A stretch of DNA of 64,000 nucleotides, taken from positions 62,001 to 126,000 of the forward strand of contig NZ_VWXI01000017.1 in assembly GCF_011752525.1 (NCBI RefSeq), in the 5' to 3' direction. Origin of the DNA: Pantoea sp. Cy-639. GTDB taxonomy: Bacteria; Pseudomonadota; Gammaproteobacteria; Pseudomonadales; Pseudomonadaceae. Each line of letters begins with the position of its first letter. The stretch's first letter is position 1. Under the pieces are notes generated by a model, which saw nothing but the letters and a program-made list of their open reading frames with translations, did not search any database and had not been told where the DNA came from. The translations under genes were made by a program, and so were the position numbers. Below are positions 6,990-15,202 of this stretch, in pieces.

Positions 6990-9037
6990 GCTGCCGCGTC
7001 CTCGGTCAGACCACTATGGCGCAGCAACGCGTCGATGGAAGGCTCGCGGCCACGGAAATCGACGAACAGCACCATCGGTTCGCGGGAGCCGCCACGGGCC
7101 AGGATGGCTTCACGGAAGGCGCGGCCGGTCTCGGCGTTGAGCACGCCTTCCTCTTCGAAGCGCGAGAAGGCATCGGCCGACAGCACTTCAGCCCACTTGT
7201 AGCTGTAGTAGCCCGCCGCGTAACCGCCGGCGAAGATGTGCGCGAAGCTGTTGGGGAAGCGGTTATAGGCCGGCGGACGCATCACCGAGACCTCGTCGCG
7301 AACGCCCTCGAGCACCTGCAGCACGCTGCGACCGTCGCCATGGGTGGCGTGCAGTTCGAAGTCGAACAGCGAGAACTCCAGTTGGCGCACCATCATCATG
7401 CCGGACTGGAAGTTCTTCGCCGCCAGCATCTTGTCCAGCAGGTCCTGCGGCAGCGGCTCGCCGGTTTCGAAGTGGCCGGAGATCAGCGCCAGGCCCTCGG
7501 GCTCCCAGCACCAGTTCTCCATGAACTGGCTCGGCAGCTCCACCGCGTCCCAGGCCACGCCGTTGATGCCGGACACCCCGGCATGCTCGATGCGGGTCAG
7601 CAGGTGGTGCAGGCCGTGGCCGAACTCGTGGAACAGGGTGGTGACTTCGTCGTGGGTCAGCAGCGCCGGCTTGCCGGGCGCGGCCGGGGTGAAGTTGCAC
7701 ACCAGGTTGGCCACCGGGCTCTGCAGTTCGCCGGCGGCGGTGCGACGGCGATCGCGGGCACCGTCCATCCAGGCGCCGCCACGCTTGTTGGCGCGGGCGT
7801 AGAGGTCGAAGAAGAAACGGCCGACGTGCTGGCCGTGCTCCTTGATCTCGAACAGGCGCACGTCCGGGTGCCAGCTGTCGAAGCCCTTGAGCTCGGCGAT
7901 CTCGATGCCGTACAGGCGCTGGACGATGGCGAACAGGCCGGACAGCACCTTGTCGATCGGGAAGTAGGCGCGCAGGGCCTCCTGCGACACGCTGTAGCGC
8001 TGCTCGCGCAGCTTTTCGCCGAAGTAGCCGGCGTCCCAGCTGGCCAGCTCAGGAGTGCCTTGCTCGGCGGCATAGGCCTTGAGCTGCTCCAGGTCCTGGG
8101 CAGCGAACGGCTTGGAGCGCTTGGCCAGGTCACGCAGGAAGCTCAGCACCTGGTCGCTGGACTCGGCCATCTTGGTGGCCAGGCTCAGCTCGGCGTAGTT
8201 CTGGTAGCCCAGCAGCCCGGCCAGTTCCTGGCGCAGGTCGAGGATCTGCTCCATCACCGGACCGTTATCGAACTGGCCGGCGTTCGGGCCCTGGTCGGAG
8301 GCGCGGGTACAGTAGGCGGCGTACAGCTCTTCGCGCAAGGCGCGATCGCTGGCATAGGTCATCACCGCGTAGTAGCTGGGGAACTCGAGGGTGATCAGCC
8401 AGCCGTCGAGGCCCTTGGCCTGGGCAGCGGCAGCCATCTGCGCCTTGGCCGAGTCGGTCAGGCCGGCCAGCGCGGCTTCGTCGGTGACGTGCTTGGTCCA
8501 GGCCTGGGTGGCGTCGAGCAACTGGTTGGAGAACCGGCTGCCCAGCTCGCTGAGCGTGCTCTGCACCTCGGCGTAGCGCTGCTGCTGGTCGGCCGGCAGG
8601 TCGATGCCCGACAGGCGGAAGTCGCGCAGGGCATGTTCGAGGATGGTCTTCTGCGCCACGTCGAAGCCTGCGGCCTCGGGGCTGGCCGCCAGGGCCTCGT
8701 AGGCTTCGAACAGGGCGCGGTTCTGCCCCAGTTCGGTGGAGTAGGCGCTCAGGGCCGGCAGGCACGCTTCATAGGCCTCGCGCAGCGCCTGGCTGTTGCA
8801 CACCGCGTTGAGGTGGCTGACCGGGCTCCAGGCGGCGCCCAGGCGGTCGTTCAGTTCGTCCATGGCCAACACCAGGCCGGTCCAGGTCGGGTTCTTGCCC
8901 TGCTGTTCGAGGATCTCGGCGATGGCCTTGCGGTTGTCGGCGAGGATCTGCTCGATCGCCGGCAGCACATGCTCAGGACGGATGGCCGAGAACGGCGGCA
9001 GATCATGGGACTGCAGCAGCGGGTTGTTCGTACTCAC
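6986..9037 (-). CDS. prlC: Oligopeptidase A (M3 family)
   Basis: Cytosolic zinc oligopeptidase of 683 residues that degrades short peptides, including cleaved signal peptides. His470, Glu471 and His474 form HEFGH. Glu500 in DAVELPSQ is the third ligand. His600 and the GGYAAGYYSY loop that shapes the active site are intact. The GTG start at 9037 begins (M)STNNPLLQSHDLPPFSAI, the usual PrlC N-terminus, with AAGG upstream. The 12-residue extension to 9073 is not typical and is left out. The downstream yheV-like gene overlaps by four bases. A divergent M3 paralogue follows at 4580-6577. Confidence 0.95.
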   Translation of the reverse strand: MSTNNPLLQSHDLPPFSAIRPEHVLPAIEQILADNRKAIAEILEQQGKNPTWTGLVLAMDELNDRLGAAWSPVSHLNAVCNSQALREAYEACLPALSAYSTELGQNRALFEAYEALAASPEAAGFDVAQKTILEHALRDFRLSGIDLPADQQQRYAEVQSTLSELGSRFSNQLLDATQAWTKHVTDEAALAGLTDSAKAQMAAAAQAKGLDGWLITLEFPSYYAVMTYASDRALREELYAAYCTRASDQGPNAGQFDNGPVMEQILDLRQELAGLLGYQNYAELSLATKMAESSDQVLSFLRDLAKRSKPFAAQDLEQLKAYAAEQGTPELASWDAGYFGEKLREQRYSVSQEALRAYFPIDKVLSGLFAIVQRLYGIEIAELKGFDSWHPDVRLFEIKEHGQHVGRFFFDLYARANKRGGAWMDGARDRRRTAAGELQSPVANLVCNFTPAAPGKPALLTHDEVTTLFHEFGHGLHHLLTRIEHAGVSGINGVAWDAVELPSQFMENWCWEPEGLALISGHFETGEPLPQDLLDKMLAAKNFQSGMMMVRQLEFSLFDFELHATHGDGRSVLQVLEGVRDEVSVMRPPAYNRFPNSFAHIFAGGYAAGYYSYKWAEVLSADAFSRFEEEGVLNAETGRAFREAILARGGSREPMVLFVDFRGREPSIDALLRHSGLTEDAAA

Positions 9038-9139
9038 GGTTCGGGTACCTTGGCAGGAGAAACACGGGACCATCTTAATTACAATCGACGCCGACCGCAG
9101 CAGGCAGCCCGCCTATCGGCATTGCAGAGGAACACTATC

Positions 9140-9688
9140 ATGGCCATCCGCACGTTCCGGGAACACACGCCGAAAGTTGGACCACGCGCCTTCGTCGACC
9201 GTTCGGCGGTGGTCATCGGCGACGTCGAGATCGGCGCGGACAGCTCGGTCTGGCCACTGACGGTGGTACGCGGCGACATGCACCGCATCCGCATCGGCGC
9301 GCGCACCAGCGTGCAGGATGGCAGCGTGTTGCACATCACCCATGCCGGACCGTTCAATCCCGACGGTTTCCCGCTGATCATCGGCGACGAGGTGACCATC
9401 GGCCACAAGGTCATGCTGCATGGCTGTACCCTGGGCAACCGCATCCTGGTCGGCATGGGCAGCACGGTCATGGACGGCGCCATCGTCGAGGACGAAGTGA
9501 TCATCGGCGCCGGCAGCCTGGTGCCGCCAGGCAAGCGCCTGGTCAGCGGCTACCTGTACATGGGCAGCCCGGTGAAGCAGGTGCGCCTGCTGAACGACCA
9601 GGAACACGCGTTCTTCGCCTACAGCGCCGGCAACTACGTCAAGCTCAAGGACCAGCACCTGGCCGAAGGCTACGACCAAGCGGAATGA
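9140..9688 (+). CDS. Gamma-carbonic anhydrase-like hexapeptide-repeat protein (YrdA/PaaY type)
   Basis: Left-handed beta-helix protein of 182 residues built of hexapeptide repeats (for example IGDVEIGADSSVW, IGDEVTIGHKVMLHG). His residues in the helix (GHKVMLHG) are positioned like the trimer-interface metal ligands of gamma-class carbonic anhydrases. The C-terminal helix SAGNYVKLKDQHL is typical of the YrdA group. Activity is often absent or unproven in this group, so an enzyme call is tentative. The gene is divergent from prlC, whose GTG start is 103 bp away. A HAD phosphatase gene follows 54 bp downstream. Confidence 0.88.
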   Translation: MAIRTFREHTPKVGPRAFVDRSAVVIGDVEIGADSSVWPLTVVRGDMHRIRIGARTSVQDGSVLHITHAGPFNPDGFPLIIGDEVTIGHKVMLHGCTLGNRILVGMGSTVMDGAIVEDEVIIGAGSLVPPGKRLVSGYLYMGSPVKQVRLLNDQEHAFFAYSAGNYVKLKDQHLAEGYDQAE

Positions 9689-9693
9689 CCGCA

Positions 9694-9711
9694 TCGCGGG
9701 CTTGCCCGCGA
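9694..9711. repeat. Short REP-like hairpin
   Basis: The segment CGCGGGCTTGCCCGCG (9695-9710) is self-complementary. It is a fragment of the REP family and sits between the gamma-CA-like and HAD genes. Confidence 0.35.
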
Positions 9712-9742
9712 CGGCACAACGAACAACACAGTGGACAGCGCC

Positions 9743-10390
9743 ATGCACCAGCAGAACATCCTTTTCGACCTCGACGGCACCCTGACCGACCCGCGCGAAG
9801 GCATCACCCGCTCGATCCAGTACGCCCTGGCCAAGCTCGGCATCGACGAGCCCGACCTCACCCGCCTCGAGCCCTTCATCGGCCCGCCCCTGCTGCAGGC
9901 CTTCATGCAGTTCTACGGGTTCGATGAGGCCAAGGCCTGGGACGCAGTGAACTTCTACCGGGAGCGCTTCAAGGTCACCGGGCTGTACGAGAACCAGGTG
10001 TTCGACGGCGTGCCGGCGTTGCTGCAAGCCCTGAACGACCAAGGCCGCACGCTGTACATCGCCACCTCGAAACCTTGGGAATATGCCCGCGAAATCGCCC
10101 GGCACTTCGCCTTCGACCGTCACTTCAAGGTGATCTACGGCAGTGAGCTGGACGGCACCCGGACCAACAAGGTCGAACTGATCCGCCACCTGCTGGACGA
10201 GGAAGGCCTGGATCCGGCGCAGACGCTGATGATCGGCGACCGCAAGCATGACCTGATCGGCGCGCACAGCAATGGGCTGCAGGCGGTGGCGGTGGGGTAC
10301 GGGTTCGGTAGCCGGGAAGAACTGGTGGCCGAAACGCCGGCATTTCATTTCCAGACCCTGGCCGAGCTGCACCGGGCCTTCGTTCACTAG
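9743..10390 (+). CDS. HAD superfamily phosphatase (phosphoglycolate phosphatase-like)
   Basis: Haloacid-dehalogenase hydrolase of 215 residues. Motif I is FDLDGTLTD near the N-terminus, giving the nucleophile and acid-base Asp pair. Motif II is IATSKPWEYA. The motif III/IV region is MIGDRKHDLIGAHSNG. An alpha-helical cap lies between motifs I and II, as in Gph/PGP enzymes. The substrate cannot be read from sequence; phosphoglycolate or another small phosphate ester is likely. ATG at 9743 is preferred over GTG at 9731, because the protein then begins four residues before the conserved ILFDLDGT strand. A REP hairpin follows the stop. Confidence 0.88.
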   Translation: MHQQNILFDLDGTLTDPREGITRSIQYALAKLGIDEPDLTRLEPFIGPPLLQAFMQFYGFDEAKAWDAVNFYRERFKVTGLYENQVFDGVPALLQALNDQGRTLYIATSKPWEYAREIARHFAFDRHFKVIYGSELDGTRTNKVELIRHLLDEEGLDPAQTLMIGDRKHDLIGAHSNGLQAVAVGYGFGSREELVAETPAFHFQTLAELHRAFVH

Positions 10391-10419
10391 GCAACCAGGC
10401 TCCCGAAGACGCGAGATCT

Positions 10420-10457
10420 GTAGGAGCGGCCCTTTCGCGACACAAGGCCGCTCCTAC
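10420..10457. repeat. REP element (GTAGGAGCGGCC palindrome)
   Basis: Perfect 12-bp arms GTAGGAGCGGCC (10420-10431) and GGCCGCTCCTAC (10446-10457) around a CTTTCGCGACACAA loop. It lies between the convergent HAD and aminopeptidase genes. This is the clearest single copy of the family in the window. Confidence 0.85.
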
Positions 10458-10505
10458 CTTCGGGAATTGGCTTGCCTGCGGTGGGGCGTACCAAGCCCCC
10501 AGGCC

Positions 10506-11576
10506 TCAAGGCCCGGCCATCAGCCGCCCAAGCGCCGCCTTGCGCTGTTCAATGGGCAGCCGTCCCAACGCCTCGACCCGCTGGTAGAACTGCCGCCAGT
10601 CTCCTCCCGCCTCCTTGAACAGCTGCGAAAACGCTGGCACCCATTGGTCATAAAGCCCGAACGGCAGCAACTTCGCGTTGTTCATCGGTGCGAACATCCA
10701 CACATCGAAACGCCGGTCCCCCTGCCAGTCACGATCCCGCACCTCCCGGTATTCCCGGCGCAGGCGCTCGAACTCCGCCTGCTTGGCCTTGCGCTTGCCG
10801 GCATCGTCCAGCGGCCCTGCATAGATCGCCTGCAACCGCCCACGACTGTCCAGCACCAGTTGGGTCAACTGCTCGCGTTGCCGCGCGCTGGCATCATCGA
10901 CCGGCGCCAACCCACGGGCCAGGCGCCATTGCCGCGAGCCCTCCTGCTCGACGAAGGTCGCGAACGACTCATTGAACTCGGTATCGTCCTTCACATAGAA
11001 ACGCTGGTGTGCCAGCTCATGGAAGATCACCGTGGCCAGGCGCTCATCGCCCCAACCCACCATGCTCGAGAGAATCGGATCGTCGAACCAGCCGAGGGTC
11101 GAATAGGCCTCCACGCCACCGATGTAGACATCCAGTCCCTGCTGCCGCATCAGCGCCGCCGCGCCACGCGCCGCGCCGGGCTGGTAGTAGCCGCGATAGG
11201 CCACGCAGCCTGCGATGGGGAAGCAGTGGGTGACCGGCTGCAACGACAGCTCCGGCGTAGCGAACACATTCCACACCACGTAGGGCCGACCCAGCTCGGC
11301 ATACACCCGATAACTGCCGTTGTCTGGCAACTTGAGCCGCTCACTGGCGAACACCCGGGCCTGCTCGGCGAACTGCAGGCGCTGGCGCAACGCCGGGCTG
11401 GTGGCCGGGTCGGCGACGACCTGCGCCACCGGCTGGCGTGAACGCAACAGCTGCCATTGCCCCTCGGCCAACTGACCGTAATAGCCCAGGCTGGAACAAC
11501 CGCTCAGCAGAACACCCAGCGCGCCGGGAACCAACCGGGTGAAAACACGGTCGAGAGCCCGACGGCTGCCGCGCAT
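10506..11576 (-). CDS. Putative lipoprotein zinc aminopeptidase (COG4324 type)
   Basis: Protein of about 356 residues with a signal peptide ending in a lipobox (GVLLSGCSS), so it should be lipid-anchored in the cell envelope. A zinc-protease motif HELAH sits in VIFHELAHQRFYV, followed by an EFNESFATFVE helix that can supply the third, Glu ligand. This matches the predicted aminopeptidase family COG4324. The start is uncertain: ATG at 11576 or at 11597, neither with a strong ribosome-binding site. The shorter one gives a more normal signal peptide. It is divergent from the lipoprotein gene at 11664. The physiological substrate is unknown. Confidence 0.8.
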   Translation of the reverse strand: MRGSRRALDRVFTRLVPGALGVLLSGCSSLGYYGQLAEGQWQLLRSRQPVAQVVADPATSPALRQRLQFAEQARVFASERLKLPDNGSYRVYAELGRPYVVWNVFATPELSLQPVTHCFPIAGCVAYRGYYQPGAARGAAALMRQQGLDVYIGGVEAYSTLGWFDDPILSSMVGWGDERLATVIFHELAHQRFYVKDDTEFNESFATFVEQEGSRQWRLARGLAPVDDASARQREQLTQLVLDSRGRLQAIYAGPLDDAGKRKAKQAEFERLRREYREVRDRDWQGDRRFDVWMFAPMNNAKLLPFGLYDQWVPAFSQLFKEAGGDWRQFYQRVEALGRLPIEQRKAALGRLMAGP

Positions 11577-11663
11577 GAAAAGAAAAAGTCCACACATCGA
11601 GGCTGTCTATCTCGCTCGTCGGCCGAATGCGTCCAAGACTATCTCGCAAGGGGGAGCTTCGCC

Positions 11664-12077
11664 ATGCGTACGCTGTCTGCGGTCGGCACACTCGTGCTGT
11701 TGTCCGGTTGCACCACACTGCCCGACCCTGATCCCAACCAGGCCTGGATCGACCTCGCCCCGCCCGGCAATAGCTCGCTGCACGCCGTGCAGGTCGACGA
11801 ACGCGACTGGGCCGACAACCGCTACTTCGAGGTCCAGCCCGGCAATCACGAGCTGACCGTGCGCTATCAGTTCGCGGTCGCGCCCAGCAATATCGGCCCG
11901 GTGGACGAGCCGCTGTGGCGCGACTGCCAGCTCAACCTGACGTTCAAGGACTTCAACGCCGGCCAGCGCTACCAGATGCAGGCCGGCAGCATCGGCTTTC
12001 ATCCCTGGGTGAAACTGTATGACCAGCAGCGCAAGCTGATCGGCCAGGGCGAACCGGCAGGCTGCCAGCGCACCTGA
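11664..12077 (+). CDS. Small lipoprotein (PA0062-like), first of two tandem paralogues
   Basis: Envelope protein of 137 residues. The signal peptide MRTLSAVGTLVLLSGCTTL carries a lipobox, with Cys16 as the modified residue. The mature part starts DPDPNQAWIDL and has the pattern GNHELTVRY ... C.LNLTF.DF.AGQRYQM, shared closely with the next gene. GGGGAG precedes the ATG. No enzyme motif is visible; the fold looks beta-rich. The function is unknown. The two genes probably arose by tandem duplication and are separated by 54 bp. Confidence 0.8.
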   Translation: MRTLSAVGTLVLLSGCTTLPDPDPNQAWIDLAPPGNSSLHAVQVDERDWADNRYFEVQPGNHELTVRYQFAVAPSNIGPVDEPLWRDCQLNLTFKDFNAGQRYQMQAGSIGFHPWVKLYDQQRKLIGQGEPAGCQRT

Positions 12078-12131
12078 GGCGGCGAACGGCGCTATGCTTG
12101 TTGCCTGTGAATCGCGAGCAGGAGTTTCGCC

Positions 12132-12545
12132 ATGCGCCAGCCCATGATGCTGATCGCCCTCAGTGCCCTGGGGGCTTGCGCCAGCCCCTTGCCGCCCGTC
12201 GACCCGAACAAGGCCTGGGTCGATCTCTACACCATCACCCCCGGACGGACGATCATGGCCGAGCGCCTGGACGGCAAGCGCCTGGACGATGGGCGCTACT
12301 TCCAGGTAACGCCGGGCAAGCACGAACTGGTGGTGCGCTTCGACTACGAGATCTATGCCGGTGGCTTCAGCACCGACCCGACCGAGCGCACCTGCTACCT
12401 GACCGTGCGCTTCAACGACTTCAAGGCCGGCGAACGCTATCGCCTGGAGGCGCGGGCACCGGTGATGCAGCCACAGGTGCTGCTGTACGACGCCAGTCGC
12501 AAGGTGGTGGTGGACGAGCCTAGCGAGGTGTACTGCATTCCTTGA
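12132..12545 (+). CDS. Small lipoprotein, second tandem paralogue
   Basis: Protein of 137 residues, the same length as its upstream neighbour. The signal peptide MRQPMMLIALSALGACASP has a GAC lipobox (Cys16). The mature part shows the same frame of motifs: DPNKAWVDL, PGKHELVVRFDY, C.LTVRFNDFKAGERYRLEA, and a single late Cys near the C-terminus. AGGAG lies ahead of the ATG. The conserved internal Cys and late Cys in both copies could form a disulfide. No function is assigned. A REP pair follows the stop codon. Confidence 0.8.
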   Translation: MRQPMMLIALSALGACASPLPPVDPNKAWVDLYTITPGRTIMAERLDGKRLDDGRYFQVTPGKHELVVRFDYEIYAGGFSTDPTERTCYLTVRFNDFKAGERYRLEARAPVMQPQVLLYDASRKVVVDEPSEVYCIP

Positions 12546-12561
12546 AGGCAGGCGGTCGATG

Positions 12562-12629
12562 CAGGAGCCGGCTTTGCCGGCGAACACCGGCACTGCGACG
12601 CCTGGTTTGCCAGCAAGGCTGGCTCCTAC
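12562..12629. repeat. Paired REP-like element (BIME-type)
   Basis: Outer arms AGGAGCC (12563-12569) and GGCTCCT (12620-12626) enclose inner GC-rich hairpins (GCCGGCTTTGCCGGC at 12567-12581). It lies between the convergent lipoprotein and DUF1161 genes. Confidence 0.65.
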
Positions 12630-12648
12630 AGGGCGAAGCCGCTACAGG

Positions 12649-12882
12649 CTATCGATCGTTCTTCTGGTAGATGATCTTCTTGGTCCCGCCCTCGCAACTG
12701 CCTACGATCATGTTCGGATCGCTGACTTCGGCGTTGGGTACGATCTCCAGCGTGTAGGAAGACACCCCGCGCGCCTGGATCTTCGCTTCGATCTCGGCCT
12801 TGAGCTCCTCGCACGGCTTGGGCGCGGCCAGTGCGGCCGTGGCCAGCAGCGAGGCAAGCACGGCGATTGTTACGCGGATCAT
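12649..12882 (-). CDS. DUF1161 family small periplasmic protein, copy 1
   Basis: Protein of 77 residues with a cleavable signal peptide (MIRVTIAVLASLLATAALA, cleavage after ALA). The mature part begins APKPCEELKAEIEAKIQARGV and ends VGSCEGGTKKIIYQKNDR, the DUF1161 pattern with two Cys that could pair. No function is known to me. A second copy lies at 14201-14422 on the same strand. GAGC precedes the ATG. Confidence 0.85.
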   Translation of the reverse strand: MIRVTIAVLASLLATAALAAPKPCEELKAEIEAKIQARGVSSYTLEIVPNAEVSDPNMIVGSCEGGTKKIIYQKNDR

Positions 12883-13123
12883 GGGGAACAGCTCCTGGAA
12901 GGGCAGGCGGGCTGCCGACGCTGGTTAGACTACAGCAATCCGCCCCTGTTGCGCCGCCTAGGGCAGTAGGGTGGCATCCAGGCTGATCGGGTGGATGTCT
13001 CTGGTTCTGAGGACACGACCTGCGCCAAGTTCAGGTCAATCCACCAACAGGCATTGAATCCGCCGAATGTGCCCATACAGACTGCAAAAGGCCCTTGGCC
13101 AACCACCTGTTGCGGAGGCTCCG

Positions 13124-14128
13124 ATGACGCACCTGCGAGACCTGAAGATTTCCACCCTCGACCTGGTGCCCGTGCGCGCCGGCAGTGGCCCGGCGCAAGC
13201 ACTGCGCAACTCGCTGGACCTGGCTCAGCATGTCGAGCGCTTCGGCTACCACCGCTTCTGGGTCGCCGAGCACCACAACATGGACGGCATCGCCAGTTCC
13301 GCCACTGCCGTGCTGATCGGCTACCTGGCTGGCGGCACCTCGACCATCCGTGTCGGCTCCGGCGGGGTGATGCTGCCCAACCATGCGCCGCTGGTGGTCG
13401 CCGAGCAGTTCGGCACCCTGGCCAGCCTGTACCCGGGCCGCATCGACCTGGGCCTGGGGCGCGCCCCGGGCTCCGACCAGATGACCGCCCGCGCCCTGCG
13501 CCGCGAACGCTCCGGCAGCGCCGACGACTTCCCCGACGATGTCGAGGAACTGTCGCGCTACCTGGGCCCGCGTACCGGCGACCAGAAGGTCATCGCCGTG
13601 CCTGGCCACGACACCGAGGTACCGATGTGGCTACTCGGTTCCAGCCTGTTCAGCGCCCAGCTGGCCGGCATGCGCGGCATGCCCTATGCCTTCGCCTCGC
13701 ACTTCGCGCCGCGCTACATGCATGAGGCGATCCGCATCTACCGCGACCATTTCAAGCCATCGACGACGCTGGACAAGCCCTACGTGATGCTGGGCATCCC
13801 GATGGTGGTGGCGGAAACCGACGAGAAAGCCGACTACCTGGCCACCTCGGTGTACCAGCGCATCCTGGCGTTGATCCGTGGCCAGAGCCTGATGCAACGT
13901 CCGCCGGTAGAAAGCATGAGCGGCCTCTGGCTGCCCCACGAACGCGACGCGGTCAGCAGTTTCCTGGGTCTGGCGATGATTGGCAGCCCGCAGAAAGTGC
14001 GGGCGAAGATCGAGGTGCTACTGGAGCAGACCGGCGCGGACGAGCTGATCTTCACCAGCGACCTGTATGAGCATGCGGACCGGATCAGGTCCTATGAACT
14101 GATGGCTCAAGCCTTGAAGGCAGAGTGA
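13124..14128 (+). CDS. LLM class flavin-dependent oxidoreductase (luciferase-like)
   Basis: FMN-dependent monooxygenase-like protein of 334 residues with the bacterial luciferase fold. Recognisable segments are LDLAQHVERFGYHRFWVAEHHNMDGIASSA near the N-terminus, RVGSGGVMLPNHAPLVVAEQFGTL, and PGRIDLGLGRAPGSD, which is typical of the MsnO8/YhbW group. The start at 13124 has GGAGG upstream; the longer frame from 13067 lacks a site and a conserved N-terminus. The substrate is unknown. It stands alone, flanked by two DUF1161 genes on the opposite strand. Confidence 0.88.
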   Translation: MTHLRDLKISTLDLVPVRAGSGPAQALRNSLDLAQHVERFGYHRFWVAEHHNMDGIASSATAVLIGYLAGGTSTIRVGSGGVMLPNHAPLVVAEQFGTLASLYPGRIDLGLGRAPGSDQMTARALRRERSGSADDFPDDVEELSRYLGPRTGDQKVIAVPGHDTEVPMWLLGSSLFSAQLAGMRGMPYAFASHFAPRYMHEAIRIYRDHFKPSTTLDKPYVMLGIPMVVAETDEKADYLATSVYQRILALIRGQSLMQRPPVESMSGLWLPHERDAVSSFLGLAMIGSPQKVRAKIEVLLEQTGADELIFTSDLYEHADRIRSYELMAQALKAE

Positions 14129-14200
14129 GTCCAGCGCAAGCTGCCGCCAGCGCCCACAAGACCCTGTGGATACTGGCGGCAGCCTGCGATGCCCCTTGGC

Positions 14201-14422
14201 TCAACCGCGGCGGTAGACGATTTCCTTGCTGCCGCCCTCGCAGGTGCCGACGACCTTGCCCGCCGGCTCGCCTTTCTTGACGACTTCCAGCGAGTAGCCT
14301 CTCACACCCTTGGCATCGAGCTTGGCGGCAATCTCCGCCTTGAGCTCCTCGCACGGCTTGCCCGCCGCCAGCGCACCACCGGCCAATGCCATCAGGCCCA
14401 CGGCCAGAATCAGCTTCTTCAT
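14201..14422 (-). CDS. DUF1161 family small periplasmic protein, copy 2
   Basis: Protein of 73 residues with signal peptide MKKLILAVGLMALAGGALA. The mature part is AGKPCEELKAEIAAKLDAKGV, then LEVVKKGE and VGTCEGGSKEIVYRRG. It aligns along its length with copy 1 at 12649-12882 and keeps both Cys residues. GGAAAG lies upstream of the ATG. The function is unknown. Confidence 0.85.
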   Translation of the reverse strand: MKKLILAVGLMALAGGALAAGKPCEELKAEIAAKLDAKGVRGYSLEVVKKGEPAGKVVGTCEGGSKEIVYRRG

Positions 14423-14514
14423 CGATCGCTTTCCTTGTACTGATCAAAGACGGAAAGGGCGCGAAGCACGCGCCCTGAGCCCTTATTACCGTATCTGGCG
14501 GAACAAGCCCAGCG

Positions 14515-14730
14515 TCAGCTGTTGGCGATACGGAAGCCGACCTTCAGTGTCACCTGGAAGTGCGCGGCCTTGTTGTCGCGGATGTGCCCACGGGTATCGA
14601 CCACCTCGAACCACTCCAGGTGCTTGATGCTCTTGCCGGCCTCGGCCAGGGCATTGTTGATCGCCTCCTCGATGCTGGTGGGGGACGACCCGACCAGCTC
14701 GATCTTCTTGTAGGTGTGATGATCGGACAT
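14515..14730 (-). CDS. Dodecin
   Basis: Flavin-binding dodecamer-forming protein of 71 residues. The beta-alpha-beta-beta layout is clear: YKKIELVGSSPTSIEEAINNAL, a helix, then LEWFEVVDTRGHI and HFQVTLKVGFRI. The Trp in HLEWFEV is the residue that stacks on flavins in dodecins. The likely role is flavin storage or sequestration in the cytosol. AAGGAG precedes the ATG. It is divergent from the DUF883 gene. Confidence 0.93.
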   Translation of the reverse strand: MSDHHTYKKIELVGSSPTSIEEAINNALAEAGKSIKHLEWFEVVDTRGHIRDNKAAHFQVTLKVGFRIANS

Positions 14731-14878
14731 GAGCGCTCTCCTTGAGGGATGTCCGTTGAGCCTAGCAGCGCGGGCCCGGTTTACCTGCGAGCCGTCGTCT
14801 ATCGTGAAAATTCGATCGCACTTTCACCAGGCCCCACAGTCGCATTTCTTACAGCCCACACCGCCAAGGAGAGTCAAC

Positions 14879-15202
14879 ATGCCACGCAACTCACTGCGCC
14901 AAGCGTCTCTGGAAAGCATGCAGGACGAGATCGAAAGCCTGCTGAAGACCCTGGAAGATCTCAAGCACGACGCCTCGGAGGAATCGCAAAAGTCCGTGAA
15001 GGCCATTCGCAGCAGCGCCGAGCGTGCGCTGCGACATTCGCGCAGCCTGCTCGGCGAGGCCTACGAAGAAGTGAAGACCCGCACCCGCCAGACCGGCATA
15101 GCCACCCGTGACTATGCCCAGGAACACCCCTGGACCACGGCTGGGGTGGCGGTAGGCGCCCTCGGCCTGCTGGCGGCCTACCTGATGTGCCGACGCAACT
15201 AA
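14879..15202 (+). CDS. DUF883 / ElaB-YqjD family membrane protein
   Basis: Protein of 107 residues. A long amphipathic helical region (residues about 10-80, rich in Glu, Lys, Ser and Arg) is followed by a conserved EHPWTTAGVAVGALGLLAAYLMCRRN tail that forms one C-terminal membrane anchor. Family members are inner-membrane proteins linked to ribosome binding and stress in E. coli. AAGGAGA precedes the ATG at 14879. The stop codon overlaps the stop of the convergent trpI gene by four bases. Confidence 0.88.
   Translation: MPRNSLRQASLESMQDEIESLLKTLEDLKHDASEESQKSVKAIRSSAERALRHSRSLLGEAYEEVKTRTRQTGIATRDYAQEHPWTTAGVAVGALGLLAAYLMCRRN

Noticed and set aside
7016..9139. Long plus-strand open frame running into the gamma-CA-like gene
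   Set aside because: It is the antisense shadow of prlC in GC-rich DNA; only the part from 9140 encodes a recognisable protein.
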